Of a DNA stretch of 64,000 nt, positions 9,501 through 17,333 are shown one piece after another; position 1 is the first letter of the stretch; every line of letters starts with the position of its first letter. The stretch is from the NCBI RefSeq assembly GCF_900090145.1, contig NZ_FMHI01000011.1, forward strand, positions 62,001 to 126,000. The letters are read 5' to 3'. The translations under genes and the position numbers were made by a program. Under the pieces are notes generated by a model, which was not told where the DNA came from, made no database searches, and was given only the letters and a program-made list of their open reading frames with translations. The DNA is from Streptomyces sp. WMMB 322. GTDB taxonomy: Bacteria; Actinomycetota; Actinomycetes; Streptomycetales; Streptomycetaceae.

Positions 9501-10450
9501 TGTGCACCTCCCAGCCTGATGCGGGGGTCGATGACCGAGTAGAGGAGGTCCACGGCGAGGTTGACGAGGATGTAACCGGCGGCGGTGAAGAGCACGACGC
9601 CCTGCACCATCGCGTAGTCGCGCGTGAACACCGCGTCGATCATCAGCTTGCCGAATCCGGGCAGGACGAAGATCTGCTCCGTGACGACCGCGCCGGAGAT
9701 GAGGTGGCCAAGCTGGAGTCCCAGCACGGTCACCACGGTGACGAGGGAGTTGCGCAGCGCGTGCCCGCCGACGACCTGGTGCGGCGCCAGACCCTTGGCG
9801 CGGGCGGTGCGCACATAGTCGGCGGACAGCGACTCCAGCATCGCCGCTCTCGTCTGCCGCATCACGACGGCGGCGAGCCCGCTGCCCAGAACGACGACGG
9901 GCAGCACCATGCGACGCAGGTTCTCCAGTGGGTCCGTACCGAACGGCACGAAGCCCGAAGCGGCGAACACCGGTACGGCGATGGCGAATCCCAGGATGAG
10001 GACGATGCCCAGCCAGAAGTTCGGAACCGAAAGCCCAAGCAGGGCAACGGTGTTGGCCAGCCACTCTGCGGGCCTGCCGCGCCGCACGGCCGCGACCACT
10101 CCCCCGCCGATGCCGACGACGATCGCCAGCAGCAGGGACAGCAGGGCGAGTTCGAGAGTGACGGGCAGCGCTTCGAAGATGCCGTCGATGACGGGCAGGC
10201 CGGTGCGGGCCGAGGTGCCGAGGTCGCCGGTGACGGCGTTCTCGACGTAACGCCCGTACTGCACCGCGATGTTCTGGTCGAGGCCGTACTGGGCGCGGAT
10301 CGCGGCCAGCGCCTCCGGGGTGGTCTCCTCGCCGGCGAGTGCGCGTGCGGTGTCGCCGGGCATGGCGCGCACGCCGAGGAAGACGACGATGCTGACGAGG
10401 ACCAGGGTCAGTGCCGACTGGCCCAGCCTGCGCAGCACATACCGGGTCAT
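9497..10450 (-). CDS. Peptide ABC transporter permease (DppB-like)
   Basis: A 317-residue membrane permease beginning MTRYVLRRLGQSALTLVLVS, the canonical DppB/OppB start and first membrane span. It has about six transmembrane segments, the PGD element after the first span and the cytoplasmic EAA-type loop YVRTARAKGLAPHQVVGGHALRN near residue 215. The C-terminus ends in DPRIRLGG as in the family. The ATG overlaps the stop of the binding-protein gene (ATGA, 10447-10450). Confidence 0.93.
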   Translation of the reverse strand: MTRYVLRRLGQSALTLVLVSIVVFLGVRAMPGDTARALAGEETTPEALAAIRAQYGLDQNIAVQYGRYVENAVTGDLGTSARTGLPVIDGIFEALPVTLELALLSLLLAIVVGIGGGVVAAVRRGRPAEWLANTVALLGLSVPNFWLGIVLILGFAIAVPVFAASGFVPFGTDPLENLRRMVLPVVVLGSGLAAVVMRQTRAAMLESLSADYVRTARAKGLAPHQVVGGHALRNSLVTVVTVLGLQLGHLISGAVVTEQIFVLPGFGKLMIDAVFTRDYAMVQGVVLFTAAGYILVNLAVDLLYSVIDPRIRLGGAQ

Positions 10451-12090
10451 CGGCTCCTCGCCTCCGCGTTCGCGCCGCGTACATAGCCGGCGTTCTCGAC
10501 GCGTATCAGGCCGTCGCCGAAGACACGCAGGCCCGCCACGTCCTTCGTGGCCACGACGTAATTGCGCTGCCGGTAGAGGTAGATGAGCGCGTGCTGGTCG
10601 TTGATGGCGCGAGTGACGTCGCGGTAGATGCCCCGGCGCTCTTCCGGGTCCGCGGTGCGGCGTCCCTCCTCGATGAGGGAGTCGATGTGCTCGTCGGAGA
10701 TGCCCGAGCGGTTCTCCGAGCCGAGCGTCTGCGCGAAGGCGTCGATGTTGCCCGCCGGGTCGAGGCGGCCGGACCAGCCGACCGAGACCGCCTCGAAATC
10801 GCCCCTGTCGGCGTGTTCGAGGAGCGTGGTGAACTCCGTGGGCCGCAACTTCACCCGGAATCCGGCGTCCTTGGCCATCGCCTGGATCACCTGCCCGAGC
10901 CGCATGTCCTCCACGGTGTTGGAGATGGTCAGCTCCACGGGCACCTGCCCCTTCGCATCCGCCTCGCGCAGGAGCCGGCGTGCCTTGCCGAGGTCCCGGC
11001 CCGGGCACGTCGTCTTCGTGCCCAGTTCGCTGGAGGGGGCGACCGGTCCGCAGGCGGTGTCGTACATGCCCTGGAAGACGATCCTGTTGATGAGGCGGCG
11101 GTCCAGGGAGAGTTCGAACGCCTCCCGGATGCGCTTGTCGCGGGCGAGGGAGCTGTTCACCCTGCCCGGCTTCTCCCCCAGTCCACGGGCGTTGCCCACG
11201 TTGACGGTCAGGCCCTGGTAGCCGAGCGTCGGGGAGTTGAAGAGCTGGAGCTTGTCGTCCGTCAGCGCGCTCTGCACCTCCAGCGGCGCCGTCTGGTCGC
11301 TGACCTGCGCGTCGCCGGAACGGAGGTTGGCCAGCCGCACGTTGCCGTCGACGATCGTGCGGTAGACGATCCTCTTCAGGTGCACGTTCGAGGCCGCGTA
11401 GTAGTTGGGGTCCTTCTCCAGCACGATGCGGTCGCCCGTCACGCGCTCGTCGAAGCGGAACGGCCCCACGCAGGAGGGGTGCGCGGCGAAGTCCTCGCCG
11501 TACTTCTTCAGGGCACGCGGGGACATCACCATGCCGGAGCGGTCGGCGAGCGCACCGAGCAGCGGCTCGTAGGGCTCCTTCAGCCGCAGTTCGACCTCGT
11601 GGTCGCCGACGGCCTCGATGCTCTCGACGGGCTCGAGTTCGCTGGCGCGGGCCGAGGCCGGCAGATCGCGGTGCCGCTTGAGCGACGTCTCGACGGCTTT
11701 CGCGTCCAGTGGCGTCCCGTCACTGAAGCGGGCGCCGCGGCGGACGCCGATGACGACCTTCCGGCCGTCGTCGCTCACCTTCGGCATTCCGGCGGCCAGT
11801 TGAGGCTTGATGCGGTTCTTCGCGTCCGTGTCGTAGAGCTTCTGGCACATCGCGGCGAAGACGCTGCGGCCGACGAGCGTGCTGCCCAGGCTCGGATCGA
11901 GCTTGTCCGGATCGGACTTGAACGCGACGGTGAGCGTGCCTCCGTCCTTGACGGGCCTGGTGTCGCTCATCCGCACGCCGCCGACTTCGGTCGCGGAGGT
12001 CGTCAGGGAGGCGCAGCCCGTCACGGCGAGGGCAAGGGCGGCGGCAGTCAGGGATGCGGTGCGCGAGGAAGCTGATACGCGAAGCCGCAT
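10447..12090 (-). CDS. Peptide ABC transporter solute-binding lipoprotein
   Basis: A 547-residue extracellular lipoprotein of the SBP family 5 (DppA/OppA). The type II signal peptide ends in the lipobox LAVTGC with the lipidated Cys at residue 26. GGTLTVAFKSDPDKLDPSLG, near the mature N-terminus, is the family opening motif. The first gene of the operon, it sets substrate specificity; the gamma-glutamyltransferase-like gene at the end suggests gamma-glutamyl peptides, but that is inference. GAGGTGGG lies about 6 nt upstream of the ATG. A palindrome at 12130-12148, 40 bp upstream, probably controls the operon. Confidence 0.92.
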   Translation of the reverse strand: MRLRVSASSRTASLTAAALALAVTGCASLTTSATEVGGVRMSDTRPVKDGGTLTVAFKSDPDKLDPSLGSTLVGRSVFAAMCQKLYDTDAKNRIKPQLAAGMPKVSDDGRKVVIGVRRGARFSDGTPLDAKAVETSLKRHRDLPASARASELEPVESIEAVGDHEVELRLKEPYEPLLGALADRSGMVMSPRALKKYGEDFAAHPSCVGPFRFDERVTGDRIVLEKDPNYYAASNVHLKRIVYRTIVDGNVRLANLRSGDAQVSDQTAPLEVQSALTDDKLQLFNSPTLGYQGLTVNVGNARGLGEKPGRVNSSLARDKRIREAFELSLDRRLINRIVFQGMYDTACGPVAPSSELGTKTTCPGRDLGKARRLLREADAKGQVPVELTISNTVEDMRLGQVIQAMAKDAGFRVKLRPTEFTTLLEHADRGDFEAVSVGWSGRLDPAGNIDAFAQTLGSENRSGISDEHIDSLIEEGRRTADPEERRGIYRDVTRAINDQHALIYLYRQRNYVVATKDVAGLRVFGDGLIRVENAGYVRGANAEARSR

Positions 12091-12449
12091 GGCTGCCCAC
12101 CTCTGAAGCGGACCGACAGGATCCAGGCGACTGTATGCCGTATACAGTTAATCTGACTAGTCCCCTGCCGCGATCCCCGGCCCGGGAGCCCGGTCACCGC
12201 ATGACCGGCACGGTGCGCGCCGGCCTTCTCGCGGCCACGCTCTCGTTGCGCGCCCGGTCCCGAGCGGGCGCCGGCCCCGCGCAGATGCCGGGCGGCTGCG
12301 AACGGGGGCGGCGACTGCCGTGGCGCCGTCATCGGTGACCCGGAGCCGGGCAGTCGCAGACGCGGCCCGGCCTGCGGGTTCACCGCAGCGGAGCCCCGGG
12401 ACCCTGCGCGACCGCTCGGCCCTTGCCAGGATGACTACTCTTGGCCCCC
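12091..12449. other. Intergenic region between the importer operon and the sirtuin gene
   Basis: This 359-bp divergent spacer carries the promoter and operator of the importer operon in its AT-richer left part (12130-12165) and, further right, the promoter of the plus-strand sirtuin gene. No convincing coding sequence was seen in it; open frames here have no recognisable features. Confidence 0.5.
12130..12148. promoter_or_regulatory. Putative operator of the peptide-importer operon (7-5-7 inverted repeat)
   Basis: ACTGTAT and ATACAGT are perfect 7-bp arms separated by 5 nt (GCCGT), 40 bp upstream of the binding-lipoprotein ATG. The TGTAT...ATACA core resembles sites of GntR-superfamily regulators. 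No dedicated regulator gene is adjacent, so the protein that binds here is unknown. Confidence 0.5.
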
Positions 12450-13247
12450 ATGGCTGCCTCCCCTGACTCCCCCGGGCCCGCAACCCCCGCACACGACGGG
12501 CCGACCGCCGCGAGCTCCTTGCGCGGCCCGCTCGTCGCGATCCTCAGCGGCGCGGGGATCTCCACGGACTCCGGCATCCCCGACTACCGCGGCCCGCAAG
12601 GGCTTTGGCGCAAGGATCCGGAGGCGGAGAAGCTCGTCACGTACGACTACTACATGAACGACCCGGACATCCGCCGCAAGTCGTGGCAGATGCGCCGCAC
12701 CAGCCCCACCTGGAACGCCCGCCCCAACGCGGCGCACGAGGCGATCGCGCAGCTGGAGAAGGCAGGCAAACCGGTGCGTGTCATCACGCAGAACGTGGAC
12801 GGGCTGCACCAGCTCGCGGGGCTGCCGGACCGCAAGGTACTTGAGCTGCACGGCAGTTCGCGCACGGTGGTGTGCACGCAGTGCGAGGCCGGGAGCACGA
12901 TGGCACAGGCCCTGGAGAGGGTCGAGGCCGGCGAGGAGGACCCCGCGTGCGTGGAGTGCGGCGGCATCCTCAAGTCGGGCACGGTCATGTTCGGGCAGGC
13001 CCTCGACCCCGAGGTGCTCGGGCAGGCGGTGGGCGTGGCCAAGGCGTGCGACGCCTTGGTGGCGGTCGGAACCTCGCTCCAGGTGCAGCCCGCGGCGTCG
13101 CTGGCGGAGATCGCCGTCGACCACGGCGCCCGCCTGATCATCGTCAACGCCGAGCCCACTCCGTACGACGGGCTGGCGGACGAGCTCATTCGCGAACCGA
13201 TCGGCGAGGCCCTGCCGGCGCTGCTCGAGCGGCTGCACGCGGCCTGA
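12450..13247 (+). CDS. Sir2-family NAD-dependent protein deacylase
   Basis: A 265-residue sirtuin. It shows the NAD-binding GAGISTDSGIPDYRG segment, the TQNVDGLH motif, the catalytic His in LELHGS, and a zinc site formed by CTQC and CVEC. It should remove acyl groups from lysines using NAD+, producing nicotinamide and O-acyl-ADP-ribose. The length fits single-domain bacterial sirtuins (CobB class). The ATG at 12450 is preferred; an in-frame TTG three codons upstream is possible. It is a single-gene unit between the importer operon and a membrane-protein operon. Confidence 0.92.
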   Translation: MAASPDSPGPATPAHDGPTAASSLRGPLVAILSGAGISTDSGIPDYRGPQGLWRKDPEAEKLVTYDYYMNDPDIRRKSWQMRRTSPTWNARPNAAHEAIAQLEKAGKPVRVITQNVDGLHQLAGLPDRKVLELHGSSRTVVCTQCEAGSTMAQALERVEAGEEDPACVECGGILKSGTVMFGQALDPEVLGQAVGVAKACDALVAVGTSLQVQPAASLAEIAVDHGARLIIVNAEPTPYDGLADELIREPIGEALPALLERLHAA

Positions 13248-13294
13248 TACACGTCGGCCGCGGTCCCGGGCGGGCAGGCCCGCCGGGGCGGCTC

Positions 13295-13311
13295 CGGCAC
13301 CGCACGTGCCG
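13295..13311 (+). terminator. Candidate terminator after the sirtuin gene
   Basis: CGGCAC and GTGCCG pair over 6 bp around a 5-nt loop, 48 bp past the stop codon. An imperfect GC hairpin also lies just before it (about 13270-13288). A U-tract is absent. Confidence 0.3.
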
Positions 13312-13442
13312 AGGCGGAGCGCCAAGTCGCAGTGTTTCTCCGCCTGTTGGCCCGCTCCGGTGCGGGCCCGTCACCGGCCCCGCCTGGCGGGCCACCTCCT
13401 CTCCCTCCTACGATGCTGGTCATCACGGGGAGGGGTGGATAC

Positions 13443-14393
13443 GTGGCGCAGCGTGTTGGACGGGTGGAGCTGGGCGTCGGCTGGATCATCCGGAACCTGG
13501 ACGTCGTCATCGCCGTCGGACTGGGCCTGACGATCGGGTTCCTGGACGTCTTCGGGGACGTGGTCAGCGACGACGTCTCCTCCGGTGCGACTCTCCTCGT
13601 TCTCGGTGCACTCGCCGTGGGGTCGATGACGGAGCGCGTGCGCCGCCGGTCCGACATCCAGGAGGTGTCCGCCGATACGCGCCGTGCGCTGGAGGATCTG
13701 GCGATGGTGCGCTCACTGTCCGGCAGCGAGGTGGGTGAGGCGCTGAGCAAGGCCCGGGAGCAGACCAACCGCTGGTACTTCAAGGGCGGAACGGGCACCT
13801 ATCTGCGGGCGGTGACGCTGCCGCGCTGCGTGGAGACGGCCACCCGGCAGCGCACGCCCCTCAGCATCAAGATCGACATCATCAACCCCGGCAGTGAGAA
13901 GACCTGTTCGGACTACGCGCGCTTCCGGCAGACCTTCGCGCGGCAGCGGAACGTGGACGCTGCCAACGCCTGGACGGCGACGCGCACCCGCAAGGAGTCG
14001 TACGCGACCGTGCTGGCCGCCTGCTGGTACCGGCAGCGGCTGGACACGCTGGAGATCAGCGTGCATCTCTCGGCGGGAGTGCCGACGCTCCGCTTCGACC
14101 TGTCCGAATCCTGCCTTGTCATCACGCAGGACGACCCCAACCGCGTCAACCTCCTCGTCGCACGCGACCAGCCGCTCTACGACTACTACGTCACTGAGCT
14201 GCACCAGAGCAGGGAGCAGGCCGAGCGGCTGGACCTGCATGCGCTGCCGCCGCTGAGCGACGAGCCGACCGTCGACGAAGTACGGGCGGTTTTCGACCAT
14301 TTGAGGCTCCCGCTGCCCGCCGTCTTCACCGACGCCGACGTCGGCGAGATCATCGACAAGGCACTTCACGCGGAGGACCCGTACCGGAGGTGA
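13443..14393 (+). CDS. Two-TM membrane protein of unknown function
   Basis: I do not recognise this 316-residue protein. Its GTG start follows GGGGAGGGG at a spacing of 7, which fixes the start. Two hydrophobic segments near the N-terminus (about residues 10-30 and 45-60) are followed by RRR, suggesting a membrane hairpin with a cytoplasmic C-terminal domain of about 240 residues. That domain has a notable WYFKGGTGTYLRAVTLP block near residue 105 and ends in a helical acidic region. The layout (two TM plus a soluble domain) resembles membrane-anchored effectors seen in some bacterial conflict systems, but there is no proof. It is the first gene of a three-gene operon. Confidence 0.7.
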   Translation: MAQRVGRVELGVGWIIRNLDVVIAVGLGLTIGFLDVFGDVVSDDVSSGATLLVLGALAVGSMTERVRRRSDIQEVSADTRRALEDLAMVRSLSGSEVGEALSKAREQTNRWYFKGGTGTYLRAVTLPRCVETATRQRTPLSIKIDIINPGSEKTCSDYARFRQTFARQRNVDAANAWTATRTRKESYATVLAACWYRQRLDTLEISVHLSAGVPTLRFDLSESCLVITQDDPNRVNLLVARDQPLYDYYVTELHQSREQAERLDLHALPPLSDEPTVDEVRAVFDHLRLPLPAVFTDADVGEIIDKALHAEDPYRR

Positions 14394-14406
14394 CCTCTCG
14401 GGCGCC

Positions 14407-15108
14407 ATGGACTACGACGAGCTCGAACATGCGCTGCGGAGCGGCTCCGCGGCACGCGCGCCGCGTGCCGCGGCGGCGGACGTCCTCGGTGAAATCGCTT
14501 CGGGGAAACGTGAGTTGAGAGCGGTACGGCATCCGCTGGGCTTTCTGTGCCTGCCCGTGGTGCGCGACGGGGAGCGGGGCGTGTGCGTCCATCTCTTCGG
14601 CGGCGAGATCCCGGCCGGGGAGCCCGCGGCGGCCGGAGTGCACGCGCACAGCTGGGAGTTGGTCAGCCATGTGCTCTACGGCCATGTCTCCAACGTCCCC
14701 GTGCGGGTCACGGACCCGGCGGCACCCGCACCGGCGTCCGGGCCGGACGCCGGCCCCTCCCCCGGGCCGACCCACCGTGTCTTCGAGGTGCACAGCGCAC
14801 CCGACGGCACGGACGAACTGCGGCCCACAGGGCGCCTCGTGCGCAGCGAGCCGGGCCCGGAACAGACCAGTACCGGCGGGGAGACCTACACACTGGCGGC
14901 CGGCGAGTTCCACTCGACCGTCGTCAGGAACGGCGAGCCCGCGGCAACACTCGTGCTGGGCAGGACGCTTCCGGACCGCAGCGACCTCTTCCTCGGACCG
15001 CTGCACGGCCCCGGCCACCGCACTGTGCGCCGGCTCTGCGGGGAAGAAGACACCCGAAGGACCGTGCGGGCTGCGCTGAGGAGGGTCCATGCAGGGCATC
15101 GGGAGTGA
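14407..15108 (+). CDS. Cupin-like protein of unknown function
   Basis: A 233-residue protein, 13 bp downstream of the membrane-protein gene and overlapping the next gene by 20 bp, so probably the middle gene of an operon. A cupin-type metal motif is suggested by VHAHSWELVSHVLYGHVSN (HxH followed by Glu and Gly) and by LAAGEFHSTVVRNG as the second motif. A Pro/Gly-rich insertion lies between them. Substrate and reaction are unknown; cysteine-dioxygenase-like folds share these motifs. The GGAGGTGA ribosome-binding site overlaps the upstream stop. Confidence 0.65.
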   Translation: MDYDELEHALRSGSAARAPRAAAADVLGEIASGKRELRAVRHPLGFLCLPVVRDGERGVCVHLFGGEIPAGEPAAAGVHAHSWELVSHVLYGHVSNVPVRVTDPAAPAPASGPDAGPSPGPTHRVFEVHSAPDGTDELRPTGRLVRSEPGPEQTSTGGETYTLAAGEFHSTVVRNGEPAATLVLGRTLPDRSDLFLGPLHGPGHRTVRRLCGEEDTRRTVRAALRRVHAGHRE

Positions 15109-15982
15109 CGCGGCTGCGGCCGCGCCCGGGAACGGCCGGCCGGGCGTGCACACCGGCGCGTACACGTACGAGCAGAAGGTCGCGGTCGAAGCGGCCGAGG
15201 AGGCCGGAGCGTTACTGAAGGCACGCTTCGCGCAGGCGCACACGGTCGGCAGGAAGGGCGACGGCGGCGATGTCGTCACCGACCTGGACCTGGCGGCGGA
15301 GAAGGTCATCCTCGGCCGGCTGCGCACCCACTTCCCGCACGAGCGGATCGTCTCCGAGGAGGCCGGGCTGCTGGATGCCTCCGGCAGCCGGACATGGCTG
15401 GTGGACCCGCTCGACGGCAGCAACAACGTGGCGATCGGGCTCACCGCCTACGCGGTCGGGATCGCGCTGTGCGTGGACGGTTCGCCCGTCGTCGGCGTGG
15501 TGCACGAGCCGGTGACAGGACGGACGTGGCACGCGGCGCTCGGCCAGGGCGCCTGGTGCGGCACCGCACGGCTCGGCGGCCCGCGCGGCGAACTGCCGCG
15601 CGGCGGCCCGGTTCTCGCGTGGACGCAGGGGCACGCGGTGGGCAGGAGCGACGGGCGCGCGCTGGCTCTGCGCCGGGCCCTGGAGCTGGACTCGCGGCGC
15701 GTACTGCAGCTGTGGGCACCGCTGCTGGGATGGACCATGCTGGCGAGCGGCACCATCGACGGGTACGCCGGCTACCGGGCGGAGGGCGTCGACTTCCCGG
15801 GCGGTGCACTGCTCGCCGCCGAGGCCGGCGTGGAGTTCCGTTCCCTCTCCGGCGGCGCCTTCCGGGTGGGCTTCGAGGGACCGGACTCGGGCCGCAGCTT
15901 CGTCGCGGCCCGCGGTGAGATGCTCGGGCGTCTGGTGGACCTGGCATCCGCGGCGTCCGGAAGCGTGCCCGGGGCGGAGTGA
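15089..15982 (+). CDS. IMPase-family phosphatase (second paralogue)
   Basis: A 297-residue member of the inositol-monophosphatase/CysQ superfamily. Metal-site motifs are DVVTDLDLAAE, IVSEEAG and TWLVDPLDGSNN; the C-terminal motif is a variant, VDFPGGALLAAEAG, where most family members have WD..AG. The ATG follows GAGGAGGG and lies inside the end of the cupin-like gene, so translation is probably coupled. Only low similarity to the other IMPase-like gene at 3.5 kb is apparent. The operon partners give no clear substrate; a nucleotide or sugar phosphate is possible. Confidence 0.8.
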   Translation: MQGIGSDAAAAAPGNGRPGVHTGAYTYEQKVAVEAAEEAGALLKARFAQAHTVGRKGDGGDVVTDLDLAAEKVILGRLRTHFPHERIVSEEAGLLDASGSRTWLVDPLDGSNNVAIGLTAYAVGIALCVDGSPVVGVVHEPVTGRTWHAALGQGAWCGTARLGGPRGELPRGGPVLAWTQGHAVGRSDGRALALRRALELDSRRVLQLWAPLLGWTMLASGTIDGYAGYRAEGVDFPGGALLAAEAGVEFRSLSGGAFRVGFEGPDSGRSFVAARGEMLGRLVDLASAASGSVPGAE

Positions 15983-16090
15983 CCGGGACGGAGTGACCGG
16001 CGTCTTGTGGCGGGGGCTCGTCACCGGGGTCTTGTCACGGGGCCTCGCGCCCGTGCGGAATGACCGGGGCGGGCCGAACGGCCGCCCGAA

Positions 16091-16108
16091 CCGCCGCTGA
16101 ACCGGCGG
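16091..16108. terminator. Candidate terminator between convergent genes
   Basis: CCGCCG (16091-16096) and CGGCGG (16103-16108) pair around a 6-nt loop in the 130-bp gap between the convergent IMPase-like and permease genes. It could serve either strand; the stem is short. Confidence 0.3.
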
Positions 16109-16112
16109 GGCT

Positions 16113-17300
16113 TCAGACGAGGGCGAGCGCGGCGGTGGCCGACACGGTCCCCGTCACGGCCAGCACCAGCCCCGTGGTCATGAAGCGGCGCAGCGGGATC
16201 CGCGTGCCGTGCCAGCGGCAGCGCTCGAACCACAGCAGCGTCGCCAGTGACGCCCAAGGAGTCACCAGAGGGCCGACGTTGGTGCCGATGAGCAGGGCCA
16301 GCAGCTGGTGGTGGTTCCCGATCGGGACCGCCGCCTCCCCCGCGAGGTAGGCCGGGAGGTTGTTGAGGACGTTGGACAGGCCGGCACCCACGCCCGCCGA
16401 GCGGAGCATGCCCAGCGGGCCGCCGTCGGAGCCGATCGCCGCCGTGAGCAGATCGTGCAGCCCGTGCGCACTGACGGTCTCCACCACGAGGAACATGCCC
16501 GGCACCAGCATCAGCAGCCGCCACGGGACGAGCGAGAGCCGCAGCTCCGCTCTGCGTCTGAGCGCGAAGGCGGCGACGACCACGACAGCCGCCGTCAGCG
16601 ATGCGGACCACAGCGGCACGTCGATCACGAGAATCGACAGCAGAAAGCCGGCACAGGCGAGCGCACACACACGGAAGAGCACGGGGTCGGCGGGCCGCAG
16701 CGGCTGCGGCGGTATGTAACTCTCGGCGCCGCGCCGGCCGAGCCGCCAGTAGAAGCCCCACAGGCACGCCATGGTCACCAGGATCGAGACCAGTTGAGGC
16801 ACGCCCATGGTCGTGGCCATCTCGACGGGCGTGAGCGCGACACGGTCGGCGGCGAGCAGGTTGGTGAGGTTGGAGACGGGCAGCAGCAGGCTCGCCGTGT
16901 TCGACAGCCACACCGTCGTCATGGCCAGCGGCACGGCCGCGATACCGACCCGTGTGGAGAGCGCGAGCATCACGGGCGTGAGCAGCACCGCCGTGGTGTC
17001 CAGGTTGAGCGTGATCGTGGTGACGGAGGCGAAGAGCACGCACAGGCAGAACAGCAGCGGATAGCTGCCCTTCCCGGTGCGGGCGACCCACGAGGCGACG
17101 GCGTCGAAGACCTCCGCCCTGCCGGTCAGTTCGGCCAGGACGATCACCGTCGCGAGGAAGACCACGAGCGGGGCGATGCGGGTCATCGCCTGCCCGGCCG
17201 GGCCCGTGGGCAGGGCCCCGGTGGCCACCAGGAGGACGCCGCAGACGAGGAGTCCGCCGGCGAACCAGTCAAGCGGATGCGCTCTCTTCAGAATTCGCAC
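16113..17300 (-). CDS. SLC13/ArsB-type membrane permease
   Basis: A 395-residue, very hydrophobic protein with about 11 membrane segments and the ion-transporter features of the ArsB/NhaD/SLC13 group. These include a TLNLDTTAVLLTPV segment in the first half, WLSNTASLLLPVSNLTNLL after it, and the matching LSNVLNNLPAYL and IGTNVGPLVTPWAS elements in the second half. It likely exports or exchanges a small anion (arsenite-like, carboxylate or sulfate); no ars genes are adjacent. The GTG at 17300 lies only 33 bp from the divergent TIR-STAND start and lacks a clear ribosome-binding site. Confidence 0.8.
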   Translation of the reverse strand: MRILKRAHPLDWFAGGLLVCGVLLVATGALPTGPAGQAMTRIAPLVVFLATVIVLAELTGRAEVFDAVASWVARTGKGSYPLLFCLCVLFASVTTITLNLDTTAVLLTPVMLALSTRVGIAAVPLAMTTVWLSNTASLLLPVSNLTNLLAADRVALTPVEMATTMGVPQLVSILVTMACLWGFYWRLGRRGAESYIPPQPLRPADPVLFRVCALACAGFLLSILVIDVPLWSASLTAAVVVVAAFALRRRAELRLSLVPWRLLMLVPGMFLVVETVSAHGLHDLLTAAIGSDGGPLGMLRSAGVGAGLSNVLNNLPAYLAGEAAVPIGNHHQLLALLIGTNVGPLVTPWASLATLLWFERCRWHGTRIPLRRFMTTGLVLAVTGTVSATAALALV

Positions 17301-17333
17301 GCCAGACAGAATCCCACACGTGCGGTGAGGAGA

